Assembly (NCBI RefSeq): GCF_029227915.1
Contig: NC_079876.1
Location: 2,544,001-2,608,000 of the forward strand
Length of the DNA: 64,000 nt
Direction of reading: 5' to 3'
From: Hydractinia symbiolongicarpus
Taxonomy: Eukaryota > Cnidaria > Hydrozoa > Anthoathecata > Hydractiniidae
Position numbers and translations under genes: made by a program. The notes below the pieces were generated by a model. The model was not told the origin of the DNA. It made no database searches and saw nothing but the letters and a program-made list of their open reading frames with translations. Below are positions 11,001 to 23,755 of this stretch, piece by piece; position 1 is the first letter of the stretch, and each line of letters starts with the position of its first letter.

Positions 11001-12960
11001 AGTGGTAAAAAAATAATTTAAAAAATCGTTCGGGAAATGAGTTTACTCACAGGGTACTTTCTTTTTATACTTTTGACTATACGGGCCGAGTCCGGGATTT
11101 ACGGGAAATCGCGGATTTTTGTTTGCCGGCGATTAAACTTCTTTTATTCAGCATCCCATCAAATATGAAAATATTTTTGAAAACTACAAGTCTCATGCGT
11201 TTAGTGGTAAAGAAAATAATATAAAAAATCGTTCGGGAAATGAGTTTACTCCCTGGGTACTTTCTTTGTATTCTTTTGACTATACGGGTTGAGTCCGGGA
11301 TTTACGGGAAATCGCGGGTTTTCGTTTGCTGGCGATTAAACCACTTTCATTAAGCGTCTCATCAAAAATGAAAACATTTCTGAAAACTACAAGTCTCATG
11401 CGTTTTAGTGGTGAAAAAATAATTTAAAAAATCGTTCGGGAAATGAGTTTACTCACAGGGTACTTTCTTTGTATACTTTTGACTATACGGGCCGAGTCCG
11501 GGATTTACGGGAAATCGCGGATTTTCGTTTGCCGGCGATTAAACTTCTTTTATTCAGCGTCCCATCAAATATGAAAATATTTTTGAAAACTACAAGTCTC
11601 ATGCGTTTAGTGGTAAAGAAAATAATATAAAAAATCGTTCGGGAAATGAGTTTACTCCCTGGGTACTTTCTTTGTATACTTTTGACTATACGGGTCGAGT
11701 CCGGGGTTTACGGGAAATGGCGGGTTTTCGTTTGCCGTCAATTAAACTTCTTTTATTCAGCGTCTCATCAAGAATGAAAACATTTTTAAAAACTACAAGT
11801 CTCATGCGTTTTAGTGCTGAAAAGATAATTTAAAAAATCGTTTTGGAAATGAGTTTACTCACAGGGTACTTTCTTTGTATACATTCGACTATACGGGCCA
11901 AGCCCGGGATTTACGGGAAATCGCGGGTTTTCGTTTGCTGGCGATTAAACCTCTTTCATTCAGCGTCTCATCAAAAATGAAAACTATTTTGAAAACTACA
12001 AGTCTCATGCGTTTTAGTGGTGAAAGAAAAATTTAAAAAATCGTTCGGGAAATGAGTTTACTTCCTGGGTACTTTCTTTGTATACTTTTGAATATACGGG
12101 CCGAGTCCGGGATTTACGGGAAATCGCGGATTTTCGTTTGCCGGCGATTAAACTTCTTTTATTCAGCATCCCATCAAATATGAAAATATTTTTGAAAACT
12201 ACAAGTCTCATGCGTTTAGTGGTAAAGAAAATAATATAAAAAATCGTTCGGGAAATGAGTTTACTCCCTGGGTACTTTCTTTGTATTCTTTTGACTATAC
12301 GGGTCGAGTCCGGGATTTACGGGAAATCGCGGGTTTTCGTTTGCTGGCGATTAAACCACTTTCATTAAGCGTCTCATCAAAAATAAAAACATTTCTGAAA
12401 ACTACATGTCTCATGCGTTTTAGTGGTAAAAAAATAATTTAAAAAATCGTTCGGGAAATGAGTTTACTCACAGGGTACTTTCTTTGTATACTTTTGACTA
12501 TACGGCCCGAGTCCGGGATTTACGGGAAATCGCGGATTTTCGTTTGCCGGCGATTAAACTGCTTTTATTCAGCATCCCATCAAATATGAAAATATTTTTG
12601 AAAACTACCAGTCTCATGCGTTTAGTGGTAAAGAAAATAATATAAAAAATCGTTCGGGAAATGAGTTTACTCCCTGGGTACTTTCTTTGTATTCTTTTGA
12701 CTATACGGGTCGAGTCCGGGATTTACGGGAAATCGCGGGTTTTCGTTTGCTGGCGATTAAACCACTTTCATTAAGCGTCTCATCAAAAATGAAAACATTT
12801 CTGAAAACTACAAGTCTCATGCGTTTTAGTGGTAAAAAAATAATTTAAAAAATCGTTCGGGAAATGAGTTTACTCACAGGGTACTTTCTTTGTATACATT
12901 CGACTACACGGGCCAAGCCCGGGATTTACGGGAAATTGCGGGATTTCGTTTGCCGGCGAT
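8040..12960 (+). repeat. Dimeric higher-order repeat, ~406 bp (12 units, some trimeric)
   Basis: Two monomer families alternate. Family A has CCCATCAAATATGAAAATA and the shortened GCGTTTAGTGGTAAAG with AATAATATAAAA. Family B has GGGTCGAGTCC, TTTGCTGGCG, ACCACTTTCATTAAGCG and CATTTCTGAAAAC. The GTTTAGTGG mark of family A falls at 8561, 8967, 9575, 9981, 10387, 10793, 11199, 11605, 12214 and 12620. The spacings are 406 bp, with 608 and 609 where an extra monomer sits. The 608 comes from one T missing near 9440 (TTTCTTGTATAC). This is the clearest short HOR in the window. Family A also appears singly near 14600, 16225 and 17650. Confidence 0.93.
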
Positions 12961-15470
12961 TAAACTGCTTTCATCAACCGTCTCATCAAAAATGAAAACA
13001 TTTTTAAAAACTTCAAGTCGAATGCGTTTTAGTGGTGAAAAAAAAAATTAAAAAATCGTTCGGGAAATGAGTTTACTCCCTGGGTACTTTCTTTGTATAC
13101 ATTCGACTATACGGGCCAAGCCCGGGATTTACGGGAAATCGCGGGATTTTGTTTGCCGGCGATTAAACCTCTTTTAATAAACGTCTCATCAAAAATGAAA
13201 ACATTTTTGAAAACTACAAGTCTCATGCGTTTTAGTGGTGAAAAAATAATTTAAAAAATCGTTCGGGAAATCAGTTTACTCCCTGGGTACTTTCTTTGTA
13301 TACTTTGGATTATACGGGCCGAGTCCAGGAATTACGGGAAATCGCGGATTTTCGTTTGAGGGCGATTAAACTTCTTTTATTCAGCGTCTCATCAAAAATG
13401 AAAACATTTTTGAAAACTTCAAGTCTCATGCGTTTTAGTGGTGAAAAAAAAATTTAAAAAATCGTTCGGGAAATGAGTTTACTCCCTGGGTACTTTCTTT
13501 GTATACATTCGACTATACGGGCCAAGCCCCGGATTTACGGGTAAACGCGGGATTTCGTTTGCCGACGATTAAACCTCTTTCATTAAGCGTCTCATCAAAA
13601 ATGAAAACATTTTTGAAAACTACAAGTCTCATGCGTTTTAGTGTTGAAAAAATACTTTAAAAAATCGTTCGGGAAATGAGTTTACTCCCTGGGTACTTTC
13701 TTTGTATACTTTGGACTATACGGGCCGAGTCCGGGATTTACGGGAAATCGCGAATTTTCGTTTGAGGGAGATTAAACTTCTTTTATTCAGCGTCTCATCA
13801 AAAATGAAAACATTTTTGAAAACTACAAGTCTCATGCGTTGTAGTGGTGAAAAAATAATTTAAAAAATCGTTCGGAAAATGAATTTATTCCCTGGGTACT
13901 TTCTTTGTATACTTTTGACTATACGGGCCGAGTCCGGGGTTTACGGGAAATGGCGGGTTTTCGTTTGACGGCGATTAAACTTCTTTTATTCAGCGTCTCA
14001 TCAAAAATGAAAACATTTTTAAAAACTACAAGTCTCATGCGTTGTAGTGGTGAAAAAATAATTTAAAAAATCGTTCGGAAAGTGAGTTTACTCCCTGGGT
14101 AATTTCTTTGTATACTTTTGACTATACGGGCCGAGCCCGGGGTTTACGGGAAATGGCGGGTTTTCGTTTGCCGGCGATTAAACCTCTTTCATTAAGCGTC
14201 TCATCAAAAATGAAAACATTTTTGAAAACTACAAGTCTCATGCGTTTTAGTGGTGAAAGAAAAATTTAAAAAATGGTTCGGGAAATGAGTTTACTCCCTG
14301 GGTACTTTCTTTGTATATATTCGACTATACGGGCCAAGCCCCGGATTTACGGGAAAACGCGGGATTTCGTTTGCCGGCGATTAAACCTCTTTCATTAAGC
14401 GTCTCATCAAAAATGAAAACATTTTTGAAAACTAGAAGTCTCATGCGTTTTAGTGGTGAAAAAATAATTTAAAAAATCGTTCGGGAAATGAGTTTACTCC
14501 CTGGGTACTTTCTTTGTATACTTTTGACTATACGGGCCGAGTCCGGGATTTACGGGAAATCGCGGATTTTCGTTTGCCGGCGATTAAACTTCTTTTATTC
14601 AGCGTCCCATCAAATATGAAAATATTTTTGAAAACTACAAGTCTCATGCGTTTAGTGGTAAAGAAAATAATATAAAAAATCGTTCGGGAAATGACTTTAC
14701 TCCCTGGGTACTTTCTTTGTATACTTTTGACTATACGGGTCGAGTCCGGGGTTTACGGGAAATGGCGGGTTTTCGTTTGCCGTCAATTAAACTTCTTTTA
14801 TTCAGCGTCTCATCAAAAATGAAAACATTTTTAAAAACTACAAGTCTCATGCGTTTTAGTGGTGAAAAGATAATTTAAAAAATCGTTTTGGAAATGAGTT
14901 TACTCACAGGGTACATTCTTTGTATACATTCGACTATACGGGCCAAGCCCGGGATTTACGGGAAATCGCGGGTTTTCGTTTGCTGGCGATTAAACCACTT
15001 TCATTAAGCGTCTCATCAAAAATGAAAACATTTCTGAAAACTACAAGTCTCATGCGTTTTAGTGGTAAAAAAATAATTTAAAAAATCGCTCGGGAAATGA
15101 GTTTACTCACAGGGTACTTTCTTTGTATACATTCGACTACACGGGCCAAGCCCGGGATTTACGGGATATCGCGGGATTTCCTTTGCCGGCGATTAAACTT
15201 CTTCCATTAACCGTCTCATCAAAAATGAAAACATTTTTGAAAACTTCAAGTCTCATGCGTTTTTGTGGTGAAAAAAAAAATTAAAAAATCGTTTGGGAAA
15301 TGAGTTTACTCCCTGGGTACTTTCTTTGTATACAATCGACTATACGGGCCAAGCCCGGGATTTACGGGAAATCGCGGGATTTCGTTTGCCGGCGATTAAA
15401 CCTCTTTTAATAAGCGTCTCATCAAAAATGTAAACATTTTTGAAAACTACAAGTCTCATGCGTTTTAGTG
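12960..15470 (+). repeat. Mixed monomer families between HOR domains
   Basis: About 12 monomers in which families with TTTGAGGGCG, CCCCGGATTTACGGG, CCTCTTTTAATAAGCG and GTCCCATCAAATATG first occur together. No tandem HOR is evident. This is the zone where the A-run after GTGGTG becomes long (GTGGTGAAAAAAAAAATT, near 15270), a feature of most later monomers. Only repeat is seen. Confidence 0.85.
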
Positions 15471-18312
15471 GTGAAAAAATAATTTAAAAAATCGTTCGGG
15501 AAATGAGTTTACTCCCTGGGTACTTTCTTTGTATACTTTGGACTATACGGGCCGAGTCCGGGATTTACTGGAAATTGCAGATTTTCGTTTGAGGGCGATT
15601 AAAGCTCTTTTATTCAGCGTCTCATCAAAAATGAAAACATTTTTGAAAACTACAAGTTTCATGCGTTTTAGTGGTGAAAAAAAAATTTAAAAAATCGTTC
15701 GGGAAATGAGTTTACTCCCTGGGTACTTTCTTTGTATACATTCGACTATACGGGCCAAGCCCCGGATTTACGGGAAAACGCGGGATTTCGTTTGCCGGCG
15801 ATTAAACCTCTTTCATTAAGCGTCTCATCAAAAATGAAAACATTTTTGAAAACTACAAGTCTCATGCGTTTTAGTGGTAAAAAAATAATTTAAAAAATCG
15901 TTCGGGAAATGAGTTTACTAACAGGGTACTTTCTTTGTATACATTCGACTACACGGGCCAAGCCCGAGATTTACGGGAAATTGCGGGATTTCGTTTGCCG
16001 GCGATTAAACTTCTTTCATTAACCGTCTCATCAAAAATGAAAACATTTTTGAAAACTTTAGGTCTCATGCGTTTTTGTGGTGAAAAAAAAAATTAAAAAA
16101 TCGTTCGGGAAATGAGTTTACTCCTTGGGTACTTTCTTTGTATACTTTGGACTATACGGGCCGAGTCCGGGATTTACGGGAAATCGCGGATTTTCGTTTG
16201 CCGGCGATTAAACTTCTTTTATTCAGCGTCCCATCAAATATGAAAATATTTTTGAAAACTACAAGTCTCATGCGTTTAGTGGTAAAGAAAATAATATAAA
16301 AAATCGTTCGGGAAATGAGTTTACTCCCTGGGTACTTTCTTTGTATACTTTTGACTATACGGGTCGAGTCCGGGGTTTACGGGAAATGGCGGGTTTTCGT
16401 TTGCCGTCAATTAAACTTCTTTTATTCAGCGTCTCATTAAAAATGAAAACATTTTTAAAAACTACAAGTCCCATGCGTTTTAGTGGTGAAAAGATAATTT
16501 AAAAAATCGTTTTGGAAATGAGTTTACTCACAGGGTACTTTCTTTGTATACATTCGACTATACGGGCCAAGCCCGGGATTTACGGGAAATCGCGGGTTTT
16601 CGTTTGCTGGCGATTAAACCACTTTCATTAAGCGTCTCATCAAAAATGAAAACATTTTTGAAAACTACAAGTCTCATGCGTTTTAGTGGTGAAAAAAATA
16701 ATTTAAAAAATCGTTCGGGAAATGAGTTTACTAACAGGGTACTTTCTTTGTATACATTCGACTACACGGGCCAAGCCCGGGATTTACGGGAAATCGCGGG
16801 ATTTCGTTTGCCGGCGATTAAACTTCTTTCATTAACTGTCTCATCAAAAATGAAAACATTTTTGAAAACTTCAAGTCTCATGCGTTTTTGTGGTGAAAAA
16901 ATAATTTAAAAAATCGTTCGGGAAATGAGTTTACTCCCTGGGTACTTTCTTTGTATACTTTGGACTATACGGGCCGAGTCCGGGATTTACTGGAAATTGC
17001 AGATTTTCGTTTGAGGGCGATTAAAGCTCTTTTATTCAGCGTCTCATCAAAAATGAAAACATTTTTGAAAACTACAAGTTTCATGCGTTTTAGTGGTGAA
17101 AAAAAAATTTAAAAAATCGTTCGGGAAATGAGTTTACTCCCTGGGTACTTTCTTTGTATACATTCGACTATACGGGCCAAGCCCCGGATTTACGGGAAAA
17201 CGCGGGATTTCGTTTGCCGGCGATTAAACCTCTTTCATTAAGCGTCTCATCAAAAATGAAAACATTTTTGAAAACTACAAGTCTCATGCGTTTTAGTGGT
17301 AAAAAAATAATTTAAAAAATCGTTCGGGAAATGAGTTTACTAACAGGGTACTTTCTTTGTATACATTCGACTACACGGGCCAAGCCCGAGATTTACGGGA
17401 AATTGCGGGATTTCGTTTGCCGGCGATTAAACTTCTTTCATTAACCGTCTCATCAAAAATGAAAACATTTTTGAAAACTTTAGGTCTCATGCGTTTTTGT
17501 GGTGAAAAAAAAAATTAAAAAATCGTTCGGGAAATGAGTTTACTCCTTGGGTACTTTCTTTGTATACTTTGGACTATACGGGCCGAGTCCGGGATTTACG
17601 GGAAATCGCGGATTTTCGTTTGCCGGCGATTAAACTTCTTTTATTCAGCGTCCCATCAAATATGAAAATATTTTTGAAAACTACAAGTCTCATGCGTTTA
17701 GTGGTAAAGAAAATAATATAAAAAATCGTTCGGGAAATGAGTTTACTCCCTGGGTACTTTCTTTGTATACTTTTGACTATACGGGTCGAGTCCGGGGTTT
17801 ACGGGAAATGGCGGGTTTTCGTTTGCCGTCAATTAAACTTCTTTTATTCAGCGTCTCATTAAAAATGAAAACATTTTTAAAAACTACAAGTCTCATGCGT
17901 TTTAGTGGTGAAAAGATAATTTAAAAAATCGTTTTGGAAATGAGTTTACTCACAGGGTACTTTCTTTGTATACATTCGACTATACGGGCCAAGCCCGGGA
18001 TTTACGGGAAATCGCGGGTTTTCGTTTGCTGGCGATTAAACCACTTTCATTAAGCGTCTCATCAAAAATGAAAACATTTTTGAAAACTACAAGTCTCATG
18101 CGTTTTAGTGGTGAAAAAAATAATTTAAAAAATCGTTCGGGAAATGAGTTTACTAACAGGGTACTTTCTTTGTATACATTCGACTACACGGGCCAAGCCC
18201 GGGATTTACGGGAAATCGCGGGATTTCGTTTGCCGGCGATTAAACTTCTTTCATTAACTGTCTCATCAAAAATGAAAACATTTTTGAAAACTTCAAGTCT
18301 CATGCGTTTTTG
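15470..18312 (+). repeat. Tandem 7-monomer duplication (1422 bp x 2)
   Basis: Copy 1 is about 15470-16890 and copy 2 about 16891-18312. The rare TTTACTGGAAATTGCAG variant lies at both 15565 and 16987. GTTTCATGCG follows in both, and the unusual AACTTTAGGTCTCATG near 16055 recurs near 17477. A private change, AAGTCCCATGCG near 16467, is absent from copy 2. The length is 7 x 203 + 1. The second copy overlaps the 8-mer duplication that follows, so the two events are layered. Confidence 0.9.
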
Positions 18313-21016
18313 TGGTGAAAAAAAAAAATTAAAAAATCGTTCGGGAAATGAGTTTACTCCTTGGGTACTTTCTTTGTATACAATCGACTATACGGGCCAA
18401 GCCCGGGATTTACGGGAAATCGCGGGATTTTGTTTGCCGGCGATTAAACCTCTTTTAATAAGCGTCTCATCAAAAATGTAAACATTTTTGAAAACTACAA
18501 GTCTCATGCGTTTTAGTGGTGAAAAAATAATTTAAAAAATCGTTCGGGAAATGAGTTTACTCCCTGGGTACTTTCTTTGTATACTTTGGACTATACGGGC
18601 CGAGTCCGGGATTTACGGGAAATCGCGGATTTTCGTTTGAGGGCGATTAAACTTCTTTTATTCAGCGTCTCATCAAAAATGAAAACATTTTTGAAAACTA
18701 CAAGTCTCATGCGTTTTAGTGGTGAAAAAAAAATTTAAAAAATCGTTCGGGAAATGAGTTTACTCCCTGGGTACTTTCTTTGTATACATTCGACTATACG
18801 GCCAAGCCCCGGATTTACGGGAAAACGCGGGATTTCGTTTGCCGGCGATTAAACCTCTTTCATTAAGCGTCTCATCAAAAATGAAAACATTTTTGAAAAC
18901 TACAAGTCTCATGCGTTTTAGTGGTGAAAAAAAAAATAAAAAATCGTTCGGGAAATGAGTTTACTCACTGGGTACTTTCTTTGTATACATTCGACTATAC
19001 GGGCCAAGCCCGGGATTTACGGGAAATCGCGGGATTTCGTTTGCCGGCGATTAAACTTCTTTCATTAACCGTCTCATCAAAAATGAAAACATTTTTGAAA
19101 ACTTCAAGTCTCATGCGTTTTAGTGGTGAAAAAAAAAATTAAAAAATCGTTCGGGAAATGAGTTTACTCCCTGGGTACTTTCTTTGTATACATTCGACTA
19201 TACGGGCCAAGCCCGGGATTTACGGGAAATCGCGGGATTTCGTTTGCCGGCGATTAAACCTCTTTTAATAAGCGTCTCATCAAAAATGAAAACATTTTTG
19301 AAAACTACAAGTCTCATGCGTTTTAGTGGTGAAAAAATACTTTAAAAAATCGTTCGGGAAATGAGTTTACTCCCTGGGTACTTTCTTTGTATACTTTTGA
19401 CTATACGGGTCGAGTCCGGGGTTTACGGGAAATGGCGGGTTTTCGTTTGCCGTCAATTAAACTTCTTTTATTCAGCGTCTCATTAAAAATGAAAACATTT
19501 TTAAAAACTACAAGTCTCATGCGTTTTAGTGGTGAAAAGATAATTTAAAAAATCGTTTTGGAAATGAGTTTACTCACAGGGTACTTTCTTTGTATACATT
19601 CGACTATACGGGCCAAGCCCGGGATTTACGGGAAATCGCGGGTTTTCGTTTGCTGGCGATTAAACCACTTTCATTAAGCGTCTCATCAAAAATGAAAACA
19701 TTTTTGAAAACTACAAGTCTCATGCGTTTTAGTGGTGAAAAAAATAATTTAAAAAATCGTTCGGGAAATGAGTTTACTAACAGGGTACTTTCTTTGTATA
19801 CATTCGACTACACGGGCCAAGCCCGGGATTTACGGGAAATCGCGGGATTTCGTTTGCCGGCGATTAAACTTCTTTCATTAACTGTCTCATCAAAAATGAA
19901 AACATTTTTGAAAACTTCAAGTCTCATGCGTTTTTGTGGTGAAAAAAAAAAATTAAAAAATCGTTCGGGAAATGAGTTTACTCCTTGGGTACTTTCTTTG
20001 TATACAATCGACTATACGGGCCAAGCCCGGGATTTACGGGAAATCGCGGGATTTTGTTTGCCGGCGATTAAACCTCTTTTAATAAGCGTCTCATCAAAAA
20101 TGTAAACATTTTTGAAAACTACAAGTCTCATGCGTTTTAGTGGTGAAAAAATAATTTAAAAAATCGTTCGGGAAATGAGTTTACTCCCTGGGTACTTTCT
20201 TTGTATACTTTGGACTATACGGGCCGAGTCCGGGATTTACGGGAAATCGCGGATTTTCGTTTGAGGGCGATTAAACTTCTTTTATTCAGCGTCTCATCAA
20301 AAATGAAAACATTTTTGAAAACTACAAGTCTCATGCGTTTTAGTGGTGAAAAAAAAATTTAAAAAATCGTTCGGGAAATGAGTTTACTCCCTGGGTACTT
20401 TCTTTGTATACATTCGACTATACGGCCAAGCCCCGGATTTACGGGAAAACGCGGGATTTCGTTTGCCGGCGATTAAACCTCTTTCATTAAGCGTCTCATC
20501 AAAAATGAAAACATTTTTGAAAACTACAAGTCTCATGCGTTTTAGTGGTGAAAAAAAAAATAAAAAATCGTTCGGGAAATGAGTTTACTCACTGGGTACT
20601 TTCTTTGTATACATTCGACTATACGGGCCAAGCCCGGGATTTACGGGAAATCGCGGGATTTCGTTTGCCGGCGATTAAACTTCTTTCATTAACCGTCTCA
20701 TCAAAAATGAAAACATTTTTGAAAACTTCAAGTCTCATGCGTTTTAGTGGTGAAAAAAAAAATTAAAAAATCGTTCGGGAAATGAGTTTACTCCCTGGGT
20801 ACTTTCTTTGTATACATTCGACTATACGGGCCAAGCCCGGGATTTACGGGAAATCGCGGGATTTCGTTTGCCGGCGATTAAACCTCTTTTAATAAGCGTC
20901 TCATCAAAAATGAAAACATTTTTGAAAACTACAAGTCTCATGCGTTTTAGTGGTGAAAAAATACTTTAAAAAATCGTTCGGGAAATGAGTTTACTCCCTG
21001 GGTACTTTCTTTGTAT
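17730..21016 (+). repeat. Tandem 8-monomer duplication (1624 bp x 2), near-identical
   Basis: Sequence from about 17730 recurs 1624 bp (8 x 203) later, from about 19354 to 21016. In the stretches I compared base by base I found no difference. Shared oddities include TACGGCCAAG with one G missing (acgg at 18798 and 20422), TCATTAAAAATG, TACTAACAGGG and an in-frame reading frame of 171 codons at 17966 and 19590. The lack of differences makes this one of the youngest events in the window. Confidence 0.92.
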
Positions 21017-22745
21017 ACATTCGACTATACGGGCCAAGCCCCGGATTTACGGGAAAACGCGGGATTTCGTTTGCCGGCGATTAAACCTCTTTCATTAAGC
21101 TTCCCCTCAAAAATGAAAACATTTTTGAAAACTACAAGTCTCATGCGTTTTAGTGGTGAAAAAAAAAATTAAAAAATCGTTCGGGAAATGAGTTTACTCA
21201 CTGGGTACTTTCTTTGTATACATTCGACTATACGGGCCAAGCCCGGGATTTACGGGAAATCGCGGGATTTCGTTTGCCGTCGATTAAACTTCTTTCATTA
21301 ACCGTCTCATCAAAAATGAAAACATTTTTGAAAACTTCAAGTCTCATGCGTTTTAGTGGTGAAAAAAAAAATTTAAAAAATCGTTCGGGAAATGAGTTTA
21401 CTCCCTGGGTACTTTCTTTGTATACATTCGACTATACGGGCCAAGCCTGGGATTTAATGGAAATCGCGGGATTTCGTTTGCCGGCGATTAAACCTCTTTT
21501 AATAAGCGTCTCATCAAAAATGAAAACATTTTTGAAAACTACAAGTCTCATGCGTTTTAGTGGTGAAAAAATACTTTAAAAAATCGTTCGGGAAATGAGT
21601 TTACTCCCTGGGTACTTTCTTCGTATACATTCGACTATACGGGCCAAGCCCCGGATTTACGGGAAAACGCGGGATTTCGTTTGCCGGCGATTAAACCTCT
21701 TTCATTAAGCTTCCCCTCAAAAATGAAAACATTTTTGAAAACTACAAGTCTCATGCGTTTTAGTGGTGAAAAAAAAAATTAAAAAATCGTTCGAGAAATG
21801 AGTTTACTCACTGGGTACTTTCTTTGTATACATTCGACTATACGGGCCAAGCCCGGGATTTACGGGAAATCGCGGGATTTCGTTTGCCGGCGATTAAACT
21901 TCTTTCATTAACCGTCTCATCAAAAATGAAAACATTTTTGAAAACTTCAAGTCTCATGCGTTTTAGTGGTGAAAAAAAAAATTTAAAAAATCGTTCGGGA
22001 AATGAGTTTACTCCCTGGGTACTTTCTTTGTATACATTCGACTATACGGGCCAAGCCTGGGATTTACGGGAAATCGCGGGATTTCGTTTGCCGGCGATTA
22101 AACCTCTTTTAATAAGCGTCTCATCAAAAATGAAAACATTTTTGAAAACTACAAGTCTCATGCGTTTTAGTGGTGAAAAAATACTTTAAAAAATCGTTCG
22201 GGAAATGAGTTTACTCCCTGGGTACTTTCTTTGTATACATTCGACTATACGGGCCAAGCCCCGGATTTACGGGAAAACGCGGGATTTCGTTTGCCGGCGA
22301 TTAAACCTCTTTCATTAAGCTTCCCCTCAAAAATGAAAACATTTTTGAAAACTACAAGTCTCATGCGTTTTAGTGGTGAAAAAAAAAATTAAAAAATCGT
22401 TCGGGAAATGAGTTTACTCACTGGGTACTTTCTTTGTATACATTCGACTATACGGGCCAAGCCCGGGATTTACGGGAAATCGCGGGATTTCGTTTGCCGG
22501 CGATTAAACTTCTTTCATTAACCGTCTCATCAAAAATGAAAACATTTTTGAAAACTTCAAGTCTCATGCGTTTTAGTGGTGAAAAAAAAAATTAAAAAAT
22601 CGTTCGGGAAATGAGTTTACTCCCTGGGTACTTTCTTTGTATACATTCGACTATACGGGCCAAGCCTGGGATTTACGGGAAATCGCGGGATTTCGTTTGC
22701 CGGCGATTAAACCTCTTTTAATAAGCGTCTCATCAAAAATGAAAA
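20990..22745 (+). repeat. Trimeric HOR, 610 bp, ~2.9 copies
   Basis: Three families repeat in fixed order: CCAAGCCCCGG with AAGCTTCCCCTC, then CACTGGGTACT with TTCATTAACCGTC, then CCAAGCCTGGG with CCTCTTTTAATAAGCG. The HindIII-site variant AAGCTTCCCC marks each unit, with TTCCCC at 21101, 21711 and 22321, exactly 610 bp apart (one 204-bp and two 203-bp monomers). Small differences between units, such as TTTAATGGAAATCG near 21453 and TCGTATAC near 21622, show the copies are not assembly echoes of one another. Confidence 0.93.
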
Positions 22746-23755
22746 TATTTTTGAAAACTACAAGTCTCATGCGTTGTAGCGGTGAAAAAATAATTTAAAA
22801 AATCGTTCGGAAAATGAGTTTACTCCCTGGGTACTTTCTTTGTATACTTTTGACTATACGGGCCGAGTCCGGGGTTTACGGGAAATGGCGGGTTTTCGTT
22901 TGCCGGCGATTAAACTTCTTTTATTCAGCGTCTCATCAAAAATGAAAACATTTTTAAAAACTACAAGTCTCATGCGTTTTAGTGGTGAAAAGATAATTTA
23001 AAAAATCGTTTTGGAAATGAGTTTACTCACAGGGTACTTTCTTTGTATACATTCGACTATACGGGCCAAGCCCGGGATTTACGGGAAAACGCGGGTTTTC
23101 GTTTGCTGGCGATTAAACCACTTTCATTAAGCGTCTCATCAAAAATGAAAACACTTCTGAAAACTACAAGTCTCATGCGTTTTAGTGGTGAAAAAATAAT
23201 TTAAAAAATCGTTCGGGAAATGAGTTTACTCACAGGGTACTTTCTTTGTATACATTCGACTATACGGGCCAAGCCCGGGATTTACGGGAAATCGCGGGTT
23301 TTCGTTTGCCGGCGATTAAACTTCTTTCATTAACCGTCTCATAAAAAATGAAAACATTTTTGAAAACTACAAGTCTCATGCGTTTTAGTGGTGAAAAAAA
23401 AAATTAAAAAATCGTTCGGGAAATGAGTTTACTCACTGGGTACTTTATTTGTATACATTCGACTACACGGGCCAAGCCCGGGATTTCCGGAAACCGCGGG
23501 ATTTCGTTTGCCGGCGATTAAACTTCTTTCATTAACCGTCTCATCAAAAATGAAAACATTTTTGAAAACTTCAAGTCTCATGCGTTTTAGTGGTGAAAAA
23601 AAAAATTAAAAAATCGTTCGGGAAATGAGTTTACTCCCTGGGTACTTTGTTTTTATACATTCGACTATATGGGCCAAGCCCGGGATTTACGGGAAATCGC
23701 GGGATTTTGTTTGCCGGCAATTAAACTTCTTTCATTAACCGTCTCATCAAAAATG
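22745..23755 (+). repeat. Five-monomer cassette, repeated 4060 bp later
   Basis: Order of families: AAAATATTTTTG with GTTGTAG; CCGAGTCCGGGG with ATGGCGGG; CACAGGGTACT with GCTGGCG and AACACTTCTG; CACAGGGTACT with CATAAAAAATG; CACTGGGTACTTTATTTG with TTTCCGGAAACCGCGG. The same run is found at 26805-27815, exactly 4060 bp (20 x 203) away, including the rare AACACTTCTG. Related cassettes recur near 31.5, 37.9, 43.4, 44.9, 46.1, 47.6, 49.1 and 61.5 kb. It is a useful landmark for aligning the HORs. Confidence 0.88.

Noticed and set aside
17966-18481. 171-codon open reading frame, and the many frames of 62-136 codons, as protein-coding genes
   Set aside because: They are translations of the satellite monomer in either orientation, occur at monomer spacing, begin and end with A-run length, and are broken by frameshifts in sister copies. 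No start context, signal, domain or codon bias supports a gene.
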